NCBI GenBank assembly: GCA_021108185.1
Contig: JAIORJ010000080.1
Location: 1-43,689 of the forward strand
DNA length: 43,689 nucleotides
Direction: 5' to 3'
Origin: Methanococcoides sp.
GTDB lineage: Archaea > Halobacteriota > Methanosarcinia > Methanosarcinales > Methanosarcinaceae
Under the pieces are notes generated by a model. That model was not told the origin of the DNA, made no database searches, and saw nothing but the letters and a program-made list of their open reading frames with translations. The first letter of the stretch is position 1; each line of letters begins with the position of its first letter. Below are positions 7,425 to 15,730 of this stretch, piece after piece. The translations under genes were made by a program, and so were the position numbers.

Positions 7425-9932
7425 TCAAGAAGCACTTTCAAGATCTATTGGTATGCTGAACCCAAATTTACTTCCTTTTCCAATTTCACTTTCGACCCAA
7501 ACCTTACCATTGTGTATTTCCACAAACTTTTTCACAATATTGAGACCCAAACCAATGCCCCCGTGTTTCCGAGTAGTTGATGAGTCAGCTTGGAAAAATT
7601 TATCAAACAATTTGATCTGATCAGTTGGTGAAATTCCAGATCCTGTATCTTTTACAAAAAAGCACATTGAATCCCCACATTTCTTTGTTTCGATCGTAAC
7701 ATGACCACCATTGGGTGTGAATTTAATGGCATTGTGCACAAGGTTATAGATTATATGCTTGAATTTAAACTTGTCAGCTTTTAGGATAGTATTATCAAGA
7801 TCGATTTGATGGGTCAAAATGATATCCTTTTCCAATGCAAAGGACATCATGGAAATTTCAACTTCATCAATGATATTAGCTATTAAGAATTTTGTTGGTC
7901 TGAATTCCATAACTCCGGATTCGATCTTTGAAGTGGTAATGATCTCATTGAAGATCTCTAGCAAATGTTTGCCATTAAACAATATATTTTTGACATATTT
8001 TGCCTTTTTTTCATCCAGGCCTTCGGATCTTTTAAGCAAAACATTTGAGAAGCCTATTATCGAATTCAAAGGTGTCCTTATCTCATGACTCATGTTCATT
8101 ATAAATTCAGATTTGGATTTATTCGAATCCTCTGCCAGTATTTTTGCTTGTAGCATTGCATCCTGCGCCTTAACAGTTTCAGTTATATCAGAGATAATTC
8201 CATTCAATGAAAGCGGTTTTCCCTGTTGGTCCTTGTCCCAACTTAATTTTGCTTTTACCCACCGTATATTCCCGTCTTTATTTATGATACGGTATTCAAA
8301 AGTCCCATCTTCTAATTTTGTTTGCAACTCTTTAGTTTTTGCAATTACCCAGTCCATATCTTCAGAATAAAGCGTGTTCTGCCATAATACAGGGTCATTT
8401 AACCACTCTTCTACAGTATAACCGTAAATTTGTTCGATGGCTGGATTTACATAGGTTACTACAAGTGTGTCAGGATCAAGACAGAAGATTATATCATTTA
8501 TGCTTTCGGAAAGGCGATGATATTTTTCTTCAGAGATCTGCAAAGCATTCTCGATCTGCTTCCGGTCGGTTAGATCCCTGATAATTGCCATATCTGCGGG
8601 CCTGCCTTCGTACTCTATAACAGATGCGTTTATTTCCACGAGAACATTTCCGCCATCCTTTGAGATGATATCTACCTCATAATAATTCGGAATTTGGTCC
8701 CCACAGATTCTTTTTTCATACCTCTCCTTTACAAGACCTCTATCCTTGGGAGAAACAAATTCAATGAAAGACTTTCCGATTATTTCTTCAATTGAGTATC
8801 CGGAAATATCCGACATTTTTTTGTTCGCATATTTAAGTACATAATCTTGAATAATGATGATCCCATCATTTCCTTTTTCCACAAGATTCGAATATTTCTC
8901 TTCACTCTTCCTCAATGTAATTTCTGCCCGCTTGCGTTCGAGTGCAGAACCTATGATTGGAGCTATCATATAAAGGGAGATCACATCTTCTTCTTTACAG
9001 CCTCCGACGCCCAGAACACTGTCAATTCCAATAAAACCGTCAAGTTCATTATTGATGTACAAGGGCAAAACTATCACAGATTTAATATCTTGTGCCATAA
9101 GCAGCTTTTTTTCTGCCGATGCTTCCGGTGGCATAGCTGAAACGTCTTCAATGTGGATCAATTCACCATTATGGAGTTTGCCCATCCACCATGGATATAG
9201 GTCGAGGGATACATCTTGCAGATTTTCTATTTGTGGTTCCACTCCAGCCACACAAAACTCATGTGTATTATCTGCACGAGTTCCATTATCGTGAAACTGA
9301 AAAATATAGCTTCTATGATTTTCACATAAGTTGCAAAGTTCCTCAAGAGCATAATTAATGCTATCATCCATGTCTTTGTTGGAAATGAACTTCGATGAAA
9401 TGGATGCGATCGTTTTTTCGATCTCAAGTTTCCTTTCAAGGGATCGATTTGTACGTTTGATCTCTGATATATCGTCCAGGACCAATGAGACCTTTGGACC
9501 ATTTTTGTCCGGGATCAGGATCGTAGAAATAAAATAATTAACTTTTATGGGCTGGTCATTGGTTACTATTTCCAATTCACCTTCCCTTTTGTAAATGTTC
9601 TTACCGGTTTTGAAAGTATGCATTAAAGAGTTTCGTATGACACATTTTGAGCATTCCCTGTTTTTTCCACAGCCATCCCTTTTGAAGGAATTTATACATT
9701 TAAGTGCTTCACCAACAAGAAATCCAAAACTATCCTTTTTTTCATTTCCTAATGCAATGGTAGCGGTTTTATTGATGTTTTCAATATTACCTTCATGGCC
9801 CACAAGGATCATGATCAAAGGAATATCATCAAAGATTGATTTTAAGATTTCCAGAGTTATGATCGATCCATCCAGGGATCGATAAGATCCTTCAGTAGCC
9901 AGATCATTCCGAATATTCTCGTTTTCAACCAT
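7425..9932 (-). CDS. Cytoplasmic PAS-GAF-PAS-PAS sensor histidine kinase
   Basis: An 835-residue kinase without transmembrane segments. In order: PAS 1 (about 28-160), GAF (170-335), PAS 2 (345-460), PAS 3 (467-590), HisKA with MSHEIRTPLNSIIGF (phospho-acceptor H616), and an ATPase domain with HNAIKFTPNGG, DTGSGISP and GGIGLGLNIV. No receiver domain follows and no response regulator is adjacent. PAS 1 has four cysteines, C79, C88, C94 and C97, spaced C-x8-C-x5-C-x2-C, which suggests metal or iron-sulfur binding and redox sensing. The signal is unknown. Methanosarcinales carry many such orphan kinases. An upstream frame with a hydrophobic N-terminus may be a lost membrane part. Confidence 0.93.
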   Translation of the reverse strand: MVENENIRNDLATEGSYRSLDGSIITLEILKSIFDDIPLIMILVGHEGNIENINKTATIALGNEKKDSFGFLVGEALKCINSFKRDGCGKNRECSKCVIRNSLMHTFKTGKNIYKREGELEIVTNDQPIKVNYFISTILIPDKNGPKVSLVLDDISEIKRTNRSLERKLEIEKTIASISSKFISNKDMDDSINYALEELCNLCENHRSYIFQFHDNGTRADNTHEFCVAGVEPQIENLQDVSLDLYPWWMGKLHNGELIHIEDVSAMPPEASAEKKLLMAQDIKSVIVLPLYINNELDGFIGIDSVLGVGGCKEEDVISLYMIAPIIGSALERKRAEITLRKSEEKYSNLVEKGNDGIIIIQDYVLKYANKKMSDISGYSIEEIIGKSFIEFVSPKDRGLVKERYEKRICGDQIPNYYEVDIISKDGGNVLVEINASVIEYEGRPADMAIIRDLTDRKQIENALQISEEKYHRLSESINDIIFCLDPDTLVVTYVNPAIEQIYGYTVEEWLNDPVLWQNTLYSEDMDWVIAKTKELQTKLEDGTFEYRIINKDGNIRWVKAKLSWDKDQQGKPLSLNGIISDITETVKAQDAMLQAKILAEDSNKSKSEFIMNMSHEIRTPLNSIIGFSNVLLKRSEGLDEKKAKYVKNILFNGKHLLEIFNEIITTSKIESGVMEFRPTKFLIANIIDEVEISMMSFALEKDIILTHQIDLDNTILKADKFKFKHIIYNLVHNAIKFTPNGGHVTIETKKCGDSMCFFVKDTGSGISPTDQIKLFDKFFQADSSTTRKHGGIGLGLNIVKKFVEIHNGKVWVESEIGKGSKFGFSIPIDLESAS

Positions 9933-10304
9933 ATTAGTTTGCCCCTGTAATCCCCATGTACAATATTAAATCTATCTATATATACTTCTCCATTATTTAT
10001 AGTATTATGAAATAAAAATAGATATATTATATAAAGCAAATGTAAGAGATGGAAGGGGCTTTTCAAGGTCATAACTACAACGACCTCTGCTGAAGCTGCA
10101 ATGAGAAGAGTACTAATTATCAAAATAGTAGTCTCATATTTTATATTCATTTTAATAAAAATTCTTACCTTTTGCTAACATCAATACATTTTCTAATATA
10201 TTTATAATCCTACATAAATTTTATAAAACGATCTACGAAACATTAATGTATGTCCTATGTTAACCTGTGACATATTTTAATATACATTAAAAATGGTGAT
10301 AATT
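9933..10304. other. Divergent intergenic region with a possible kinase N-terminal relic
   Basis: This gap lies between the kinase (minus) and the symporter pair (plus). On the minus strand a frame starting at 10150 begins MNIKYETTILIISTLLIAA, a basic-then-hydrophobic start like the first membrane helix of archaeal sensor proteins. It then runs out of frame with the kinase and overlaps its first codons. I read it as a decayed membrane-anchor exon-like front of the kinase or as chance. On the plus strand AT-rich elements near 10272-10284 may be the symporter promoter. Confidence 0.3.
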
Positions 10305-10424
10305 ATGTTAGGAATAGATGACCCTTATATCTGGATGGCTTATGTACTTTGCATCATAAGTGCCCTGGGTTGTATAGTATATGGTTTATTAAAATGGAAT
10401 GAAGAAGAGCAGGAGGAACTTTAA
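10305..10424 (+). CDS. Symporter small accessory protein
   Basis: A 39-residue membrane microprotein, MLGIDDPYIWMAYVLC at its start, one transmembrane helix (about residues 10-29), then an acidic tail WNEEEQEEL. A GGTGAT ribosome site at 10295-10300 sits four bases before the ATG and excludes the in-frame ATG at 10293. The stop overlaps the ATG of the symporter gene (TAATG), so the two are coupled. Small one-helix partners of this type are known next to sodium/solute symporter genes. I infer a role in assembly or stability of the transporter. Confidence 0.8.
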   Translation: MLGIDDPYIWMAYVLCIISALGCIVYGLLKWNEEEQEEL

Positions 10425-12010
10425 TGGCAGTTAGCACACCCTTGCTTGGAGTGATCGTACTTATTTATCTTATGATAATCTTCTACCTTGGATTACTGGG
10501 ATACAAAAAAACGAAAGAAATAGACGACTACATGGTAGCCGGAAGAAGTATTCATCCCTACATTCTTGCACTTTCCTATGGTGCGACCTTTATTAGTACC
10601 TCTGCGATAATTGGTTTTGGCGGAGCTGCCGGAGCTTTGGGGATGGGTCTTCTCTGGCTGGCAGTGATGAACATCGTCGTAGGTATATTCATTGCTTTTG
10701 TTGTATTCGGAAAACGTACAAGGCGTATGGGTGCCCGCCTTAATGCCGTGACATTTCCGGAGTTTTTAGGCAAGCGATTCCAGTCGCGCTTCATACAGGG
10801 ATTCTCAGGAGCCATCATTGGTATTTTCATGCCCCTTTATGCAGGTATTGTCCTGATAGGAGGAGCACGTTTTCTCGAAACAACACTTGGTGTCAATTAT
10901 GATATTGCAGTGCTCATACTGGCGATCATAGTAGCTGCTTACGTAATTACTGGTGGACTGATAGCTGTCATGTACACTGATGCATTGCAGGGTGCTTTTA
11001 TGTTCATTGGAATGATCGTACTGCTTGTGCTTACATACATAAAGCTTGGTGGTGTAACGGCAGCACACGAAGCCCTTTCAGGAATGAACGGGCTTGTACC
11101 TGAGTCACTTGTTGCCGGAGGACATTTGGGATGGACAACCATGCCAGCGTTCGGATCACCAATCTGGTGGACATTGATATCCACACTTGTCCTTGGTGTA
11201 GGTATAGGTGTGCTAGCGCAGCCACAGCTTGCTGTCAGGTACATGACCGTTGAGAATGACAGGGCATTGAGCCGTGCTGTGCTTGTGGGTGGACCATTCA
11301 TCCTGATGATGACCGGTGTGGCTTTTACGGTAGGTGCACTTTCAAACGTATATTTCCAGAAAACACAGGGAATTATTGCAATTGTAGCAGCTAAGGGAAA
11401 TACCGACCTTATAATTCCGGAGTACATCAACAGTGCCATGCCAGAACTGTTCGTGGTCCTGTTCATGCTGACACTTCTTGCAGCTGCAATGTCAACGTTG
11501 AGCTCACAGTTCCATACAATGGGAACAGCCATCGGACATGACTTCTATCGTGAATTCATCAAGAAAGGAGATGTCGGGCAGACAGTGAACATAACAAGGC
11601 TTGGGATCGCTTTGACCATTATTACAAGTGTGATCCTTGCATACATACTGCCCATAAGCATCATCGCAAGGGCAACTGCTATTTTCTTCGGTCTCTGTGC
11701 AGCGGCTTTCCTACCCATGTACGTAGGTGCATTGTTCTGGAAGAGGATGACAAGGGAAGGTGCGATTGCAAGTCTTCTGGTGGGTACAGCAGGAAGCCTG
11801 TTCTGGCTGACATTCATACATTCAAAGGAAGCAGTACCTCTTGGCATATGCAAAGCCCTTTTCGGAGTGGATACCTTGCTTACGGGCACTTGGACAGTTG
11901 TAGACCCCATAATAGTGGCAACTCCAATTGCAATGATCGTTGCCGTTGGTGTAAGCCTTGTTACACCACCACCATCAGCTGAGCATCTAAAAGACTGTTA
12001 TGGGAAATGA
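10424..12010 (+). CDS. Sodium/solute symporter (SSS family)
   Basis: A 528-residue polytopic membrane protein of the SSS family (LeuT fold). Visible marks are the first helix GVIVLIYLMIIFYLGLLGY, DDYMVAGRSIHPY near 35, ALSYGATFISTSAIIGFGGAAGALG (the conserved helix 2 region), VYI-like YVITGGLIAVMYTDALQG near 174-192 and LTLLAAAMSTLSSQFHTMG in the sodium-site helix. The C-terminal half continues with further membrane helices and a short cytoplasmic end. The substrate cannot be told from sequence: proline, carboxylates and other small solutes are all carried by this family. It overlaps the small accessory gene upstream and ends in a clear terminator. Confidence 0.93.
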   Translation: MAVSTPLLGVIVLIYLMIIFYLGLLGYKKTKEIDDYMVAGRSIHPYILALSYGATFISTSAIIGFGGAAGALGMGLLWLAVMNIVVGIFIAFVVFGKRTRRMGARLNAVTFPEFLGKRFQSRFIQGFSGAIIGIFMPLYAGIVLIGGARFLETTLGVNYDIAVLILAIIVAAYVITGGLIAVMYTDALQGAFMFIGMIVLLVLTYIKLGGVTAAHEALSGMNGLVPESLVAGGHLGWTTMPAFGSPIWWTLISTLVLGVGIGVLAQPQLAVRYMTVENDRALSRAVLVGGPFILMMTGVAFTVGALSNVYFQKTQGIIAIVAAKGNTDLIIPEYINSAMPELFVVLFMLTLLAAAMSTLSSQFHTMGTAIGHDFYREFIKKGDVGQTVNITRLGIALTIITSVILAYILPISIIARATAIFFGLCAAAFLPMYVGALFWKRMTREGAIASLLVGTAGSLFWLTFIHSKEAVPLGICKALFGVDTLLTGTWTVVDPIIVATPIAMIVAVGVSLVTPPPSAEHLKDCYGK

Positions 12011-12026
12011 ACTTTGAAGAATTCTT

Positions 12027-12055
12027 AGTGGATGACACCATCCACTTCTTTTTTT
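12027..12055 (+). terminator. Terminator after the symporter gene
   Basis: AGTGGATG and CATCCACT form a perfect eight-pair stem with loop ACAC, followed by TCTTTTTTT. It begins 17 bases after the symporter stop. Confidence 0.8.
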
Positions 12056-12109
12056 GTTTATAAATGGAAATTTTGTAAGGGATAGTTCCATTAATATGAT
12101 CTTTTAAGA

Positions 12110-12250
12110 TCAGATCCATCCGAATAAGAAACATTCAAGGAACCAAAAAAGCAAAGCTATTGTCAATATGAGAAATATCTGCCAGACCTCAACCTTCAAG
12201 GATATCTGATTGCCCCCGCTAAAAATGGTTTTGTTGATGTAACAGGATTC
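12110..12250 (-). pseudogene. C-terminal relic of a membrane protein
   Basis: On the minus strand an open frame reads NKTIFSGGNQISLKVEVWQI, then a hydrophobic helix (FLILTIALLFWFLECFLF) and a stop at 12110-12112. It has no start codon and is closed by a TAA just upstream. The order SGG, charged stretch, tryptophan, membrane helix, end is like the C-termini of large archaeal/bacterial membrane proteins with von Willebrand-type or glutamine-amidotransferase-like outer domains. That comparison is from memory. I read it as the last piece of a deleted gene. The rest of the gap 12056-12451 shows nothing further. Confidence 0.35.
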
Positions 12251-12451
12251 TTATTGCCGATTCCTACTTATAAATATAACGCTTATGGAGATCAACCAAG
12301 ATATTATAAGATATTTTATATTATCATAAATGAAAATGTTGTGAAAACCTTTGTTGATGATAGAGTGTTTTAGCATTGGGACTTGAATTGTCGATAGGTT
12401 TTTTAAGAATTAGGATTCTATGAACTTCCAGCAACTAAGGGATGAACTAAA

Positions 12452-13444
12452 ATGAGCTACAAAGTAGGTATTATGGGTGCTACTGGTGCAGTAGGCAGGG
12501 AAATCATAGAAGTACTACACGATAGGAACTTTCCTGTGGAAGAACTAAGGCTTTTTGCATCAGAGAGAAGTGCAGGCAAGACAATAGATACTCCTTTTGG
12601 AGCTATTACTATTGAAAATGCTGATATGGCAGATTATTCACAACTGAATATTGCATTTTTTGCGATAAGCGGTGACTGGAGCAAGGAAAATGCAGATAAG
12701 GCAACAAGTGCCGGCTGCTATGTTATCGATAACAGCAGTGCTTTCAGATACGATGATGAGGTTCCGTTGGTGGTACCCGAGATAAATGCCGATGCAATCG
12801 GAGATTCTAAGCTTATTGCCAACCCGAACTGCACAACTGCCATTGCAGCGATCCCCTTATACGCACTTCATAAGGAATATGGGTTGAAGAAGGTCATAAT
12901 CAGCACATATCAGGCTACCAGCGGGGCTGGAGCAGCCGGCATGAGCGAATTGACCGAAGAAACGAAGAACTATCTTGAAGGTAAAGAGGTTAAGAACAAG
13001 GTCTTTACATATCCTATCGCTTTCAATACGATACCCCATATTGACAGTTTCCAGGAAAACGATTACACCCGTGAGGAAATGAAGGTAGTCTGGGAGACAA
13101 GGAAGATCTTCTCAGAACCGGATATCCCTATCAGCTGTACCTGTGTAAGGATACCGACCATGAGAGTGCATGGTGAGAGCATTGTCATAGAGACAAAAAG
13201 ACCGATCGATCCGGTTGATGCAAAGAAATTATTAGGACAGGTCGAAGGTGTTGAATTAAAGGACGATATTGAGAACAATATCTATCCAATGCCATTGAAC
13301 GCTACTAAAAAGTATGATGTGGAAGTTGGCAGAATAAGACAGAACCTTGTATTTGGAGACCACGGGCTTGAGTTCTTTGTCTGCGGTGACCAGATCCTTA
13401 AGGGAGCAGCCTTGAATGCTGTTCAAATTGCTGAAAAGCTCTAA
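12452..13444 (+). CDS. asd: Aspartate-semialdehyde dehydrogenase
   Basis: A 330-residue enzyme that reduces aspartyl phosphate to aspartate semialdehyde, the branch to lysine, threonine, methionine and isoleucine. The NADP-binding start is VGIMGATGAVGREIIEVL. The active cysteine is in IANPNCTT near 127. Further marks are YQATSGAG and the histidine in RIPTMRVHGES. The form is the bacterial-type class rather than the archaeal/fungal one. An AAGGGATGA ribosome site precedes the ATG. It stands alone, with a weak hairpin (about 13475-13492) after it. Confidence 0.95.
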   Translation: MSYKVGIMGATGAVGREIIEVLHDRNFPVEELRLFASERSAGKTIDTPFGAITIENADMADYSQLNIAFFAISGDWSKENADKATSAGCYVIDNSSAFRYDDEVPLVVPEINADAIGDSKLIANPNCTTAIAAIPLYALHKEYGLKKVIISTYQATSGAGAAGMSELTEETKNYLEGKEVKNKVFTYPIAFNTIPHIDSFQENDYTREEMKVVWETRKIFSEPDIPISCTCVRIPTMRVHGESIVIETKRPIDPVDAKKLLGQVEGVELKDDIENNIYPMPLNATKKYDVEVGRIRQNLVFGDHGLEFFVCGDQILKGAALNAVQIAEKL

Positions 13445-13562
13445 TATAAAAATACTATTTATATAAAAATGATTGAAGGTCGTCTGTGACTTTCATCCAT
13501 TTACTTTTTTGATCTTTAAGCCAACTATCCCTCAGTTGACATTGCAATGGTATATGATCGAG

Positions 13563-13636
13563 AGGCAAAAGTCATATGACGAAGTTCTAGAGGGGATAGA
13601 TAGATTATTTCATAATTGAAATTTTGACTTTTGCCT
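13563..13636. repeat. Perfect 12-base inverted repeat
   Basis: AGGCAAAAGTCA at 13563-13574 is matched by TGACTTTTGCCT at 13625-13636 with 50 bases between. No target duplication flanks it. It could be a protein-binding pair, the ends of a tiny mobile element, or a long-range RNA stem. No gene lies inside. Confidence 0.45.
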
Positions 13637-13987
13637 ATGTTCAATTTGTTTACATGGAATATAAATGTATTCTTGATGAGCATTTTATTATAATCCTGCA
13701 AAACCTTAATACCGAAGCCCTCAACATTTTAGAAATATGTTGAATATTTTTAATAATATTAGCATAGTAGGTGCGCACATTGTCGCATATCTGGAAATAA
13801 TATTAATAAAATGTAGATGAATCTAAAAAATATATAATTAAAAATATGCGAATGATACGCCTTCTTTTAATGTATTGACTAAATTAGATAAATATTATTT
13901 AATAGAATACTAAATAATTATATATTATCATAAAATATTAGGTAATTTTAAACACAATGTTTGAGATGTCCTTGCGATTTATAATAA

Positions 13988-14106
13988 AGCTTATATATAT
14001 CATTGTGCATCCATTCCAAAATCATAGCTATATGCTGTGATACATAAGGATTTAAATATAATAATCGCATATCTTAAATTGGGTACTTAATGTGCTTTAT
14101 ATATAA
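13988..14106 (+). promoter_or_regulatory. Three tandem TATA-like elements before the winged-helix gene
   Basis: AGCTTATATATCA at 13988-14000, TTTAAATATA at 14051-14060 and CTTTATATATAA at about 14095-14106. The first two would give leaders that include the GGTGAT ribosome site at 14114-14119. The last would start near the ATG at 14124 and exclude it. This may allow regulated start choice. The base composition makes chance matches likely. Confidence 0.35.
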
Positions 14107-14123
14107 TTGGTACGGTGATGGAC

Positions 14124-14498
14124 ATGATTAGCACTGGTGGAAAGCTATTAGATGACTCTAGCGAAGAGATTATCGATTCGTTGAAGAGTTTGGGAATGAC
14201 GCGCAACCTTGCGACTACTGTAGCCTATCTTTCGAATGTGAGCGAATCCTCATCTCAAGAAATAGAGATGAAGACTGGACTCCGTCAACCGGAAGTTAGT
14301 GTTGCAATGAGGTCAATGCGCGAGCACGATTGGATTTCGATCCATAATGAAAAGGTTACAGGTAAAGGTAGACCTACGAAGATCTACACTTTGAAAACAC
14401 CTTTCAAGGATATTGTAAAACATTATGAGTCAAAGATCCGAGAAGAGAACGATGCAAGAATGCGTATAATCGATAAATTAAAGGATCTTGCAAAATAA
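14124..14498 (+). CDS. Winged-helix transcriptional regulator
   Basis: About 124 residues from the ATG at 14124, chosen because GGTGAT at 14114-14119 lies four bases before it; GTG 14115 and ATG 14118 are inside that site. The centre is a winged helix: LATTVAYLSNVSESSSQEIEM, then MKTGLRQPEVSVAMRSM as recognition helix and a wing with VTGKGRPTKIYTL. A charged helix follows (KHYESKIREENDARMRIIDKL), probably for dimerisation. It resembles small TrmB/ArsR-type regulators widespread in methanogens. MreA of Methanosarcina is a methanogenesis regulator of similar general type, but I cannot claim orthology. Its long upstream region with several TATA-like elements suggests it is itself regulated. Confidence 0.8.
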   Translation: MISTGGKLLDDSSEEIIDSLKSLGMTRNLATTVAYLSNVSESSSQEIEMKTGLRQPEVSVAMRSMREHDWISIHNEKVTGKGRPTKIYTLKTPFKDIVKHYESKIREENDARMRIIDKLKDLAK

Positions 14499-14499
14499 A

Positions 14500-14533
14500 G
14501 GATATCCAATATAAGGATATCCAACTTTTATTT
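14500..14533 (+). terminator. Terminator after the regulator gene
   Basis: GGATATCC at 14500-14507 and again at 14515-14522. Each copy is palindromic, so the two pair to form an eight-base stem with loop AATATAA, followed by CTTTTATTT. Confidence 0.65.
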
Positions 14534-14576
14534 AAACCATTCCTTTTTGACTAGATCTTATTGATCGGCTTTGTTT

Positions 14577-14789
14577 TTAACCGCCGGATATCGCTTTTAA
14601 GATAGTGACCGTGCCTTCGACAACTATATCGTCGATAGGGACAGCTTTTCCATCATTTAATAAAATAACAAGTTCCTGATTGATATCCATAATATTCAGA
14701 AGGTCCTCATACGTAGAATCATCAGGAACGTTTATTATCTGTCCATCCGGGTTATCAGGAAAGATCTTGACTTTAATTGTTGTGCTCAA
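14577..14789 (-). CDS. MoaD/ThiS-like sulfur carrier or ubiquitin-like modifier
   Basis: A 70-residue beta-grasp protein that ends in SGG, the C-terminal Gly-Gly that is adenylated and turned into a thiocarboxylate or used for protein conjugation. The end KAISGG follows the family pattern, and LLNDGKAVPIDDIVVEGTVTIL matches the MoaD/ThiS core. It starts with TTG at 14787-14789, and that codon overlaps the stop of the 41-residue gene upstream (TTGA). Candidate roles are molybdopterin synthase small subunit (a partner for the MoaE half at 6523), sulfur carrier for tRNA or thiamine, or SAMP-like tag. Sequence alone does not decide. Confidence 0.85.
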   Translation of the reverse strand: MSTTIKVKIFPDNPDGQIINVPDDSTYEDLLNIMDINQELVILLNDGKAVPIDDIVVEGTVTILKAISGG

Positions 14790-14911
14790 TCTAGTACTTC
14801 ACCACCCTCTCCCTTGAGATCGTCGAGGTTTTCGTGTATCAATTTATCATCAAAAAGCTCAACCTTTTTTACGCCTTTACGTTCAGAATCACGTTTGTTA
14901 AATTTAGACAT
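14786..14911 (-). CDS. 41-residue protein coupled to the MoaD/ThiS-like gene
   Basis: The protein begins MSKFNKRDSERKGVKKVELF and ends with an acidic, Gly-containing tail (LKGEGGEVLD). A strong ribosome site, GAGGTGA, lies just before the ATG. The stop overlaps the TTG start of the sulfur-carrier gene, so its translation probably delivers ribosomes to the next gene. It has a basic N-terminal third and an acidic C-terminal half, no cysteine and no membrane segment. I do not recognise it. It may be a partner, a target of the modifier, or mainly a leader peptide for coupling. Confidence 0.6.
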   Translation of the reverse strand: MSKFNKRDSERKGVKKVELFDDKLIHENLDDLKGEGGEVLD

Positions 14912-15022
14912 ACATTTCACCTCAGTAAATAAGTTGTATCGTATAGTAATTAATCTTTTCTAACCCCTTAACCCATCGAACTACTTTTAGTACTAATTAG
15001 AATGAGGCACTTGCAAGTAATC

Positions 15023-15034
15023 TTTAAATTATAT
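15023..15034 (+). promoter_or_regulatory. TATA box of the HAD phosphatase gene (leaderless)
   Basis: TTTAAATTATAT is centred about 26 nt before the ATG at 15054, and no ribosome site lies before that ATG, so the mRNA should begin at the start codon. Confidence 0.5.
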
Positions 15035-15053
15035 TAGACCCGAACTGACAACT

Positions 15054-15704
15054 ATGTTCGACACATTGATCTTCGACGCAGATGGCGTCCTTGTGAACTC
15101 TATGCCATTTCATGCTGATGCATGGATACAGACCTTCTCTGAAGTTGGCATCGATGTGGTCAGGCAGGAGATCTATGATATTGAAGGTTCAAACTTCGTA
15201 GGAGTTATCAAGCTTATTTTTAAAAAGGCAGGAAGAGAAACAAGTCCTGAACTGATAGAAAAATTACGTATGAGAAAGCGTGAACTTTTCTTCCAATATG
15301 AAAAGGTAACTGCTTTCGAGGGCATGTATGATTTCCTAAAAGAAAAAAAGGACAAGTACAATTTGGCTGTTGTTTCAGGTTCAGACCGACCTATAATCGA
15401 TAAAATGTTCAATAAGCTCTATCCTGACATATTCGACCTGCTTATCACAGGCGCTGACGTCACCCATGGAAAGCCTCACCCTGAACCTTATCTTAAGGCT
15501 GTGGACAATTTTGGTGTAGAGAAAAAGAAATGTCTTGTTATCGAGAATGCGCCACTGGGAGTAGAATCCGCAAAGAACGCAGGCCTTTATTGCGTTGCTG
15601 TTTCAACTCATGTTGACCCTAAAAAACTTGAAAAGGCAGATAAGGTTTTTAATGATCACAGCGAACTTCTGGAATTCCTAAGAGAATTGGATCTCAAAAA
15701 ATAA
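15054..15704 (+). CDS. HAD-family phosphatase
   Basis: A 216-residue HAD hydrolase of the phosphoglycolate phosphatase/beta-phosphoglucomutase type. Motif I is DADGVLVNS (nucleophile D8, acid D10). A helical cap follows with MPFHADAW. Motif II is VVSGSD, motif III the lysine in THGKPHPEPY, motif IV IENAPLGVESAKNAG. The gene is alone between a divergent sulfur-carrier pair and the convergent fttA. The substrate, a sugar phosphate or phosphoglycolate, cannot be fixed. Confidence 0.88.
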   Translation: MFDTLIFDADGVLVNSMPFHADAWIQTFSEVGIDVVRQEIYDIEGSNFVGVIKLIFKKAGRETSPELIEKLRMRKRELFFQYEKVTAFEGMYDFLKEKKDKYNLAVVSGSDRPIIDKMFNKLYPDIFDLLITGADVTHGKPHPEPYLKAVDNFGVEKKKCLVIENAPLGVESAKNAGLYCVAVSTHVDPKKLEKADKVFNDHSELLEFLRELDLKK

Positions 15705-15713
15705 TGAAAAGGT

Positions 15714-15730
15714 GGTGTGGATATCACACC
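15714..15730. terminator. Hairpin at the convergent gene ends
   Basis: GGTGTG, loop GATAT, CACACC. It fills the 19-base gap between the HAD gene and fttA and overlaps the fttA stop codon. It may end transcription from either side or protect 3' ends. There is no long T run. Confidence 0.4.

Larger units (their letters stand above)
13445..14123. other. Long AT-rich intergenic region
   Basis: These 680 bases hold no gene I can support. They contain a weak hairpin followed by T-rich sequence near 13475-13510 after asd, a 12-base inverted repeat (13563-13636) and several TATA-like elements before the regulator gene, each listed separately. Confidence 0.5.

Noticed and set aside
9857-10150. 97-codon frame on the minus strand as a real gene
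   Set aside because: Apart from a hydrophobic start it has no protein-like pattern, and its end overlaps the kinase in another frame.
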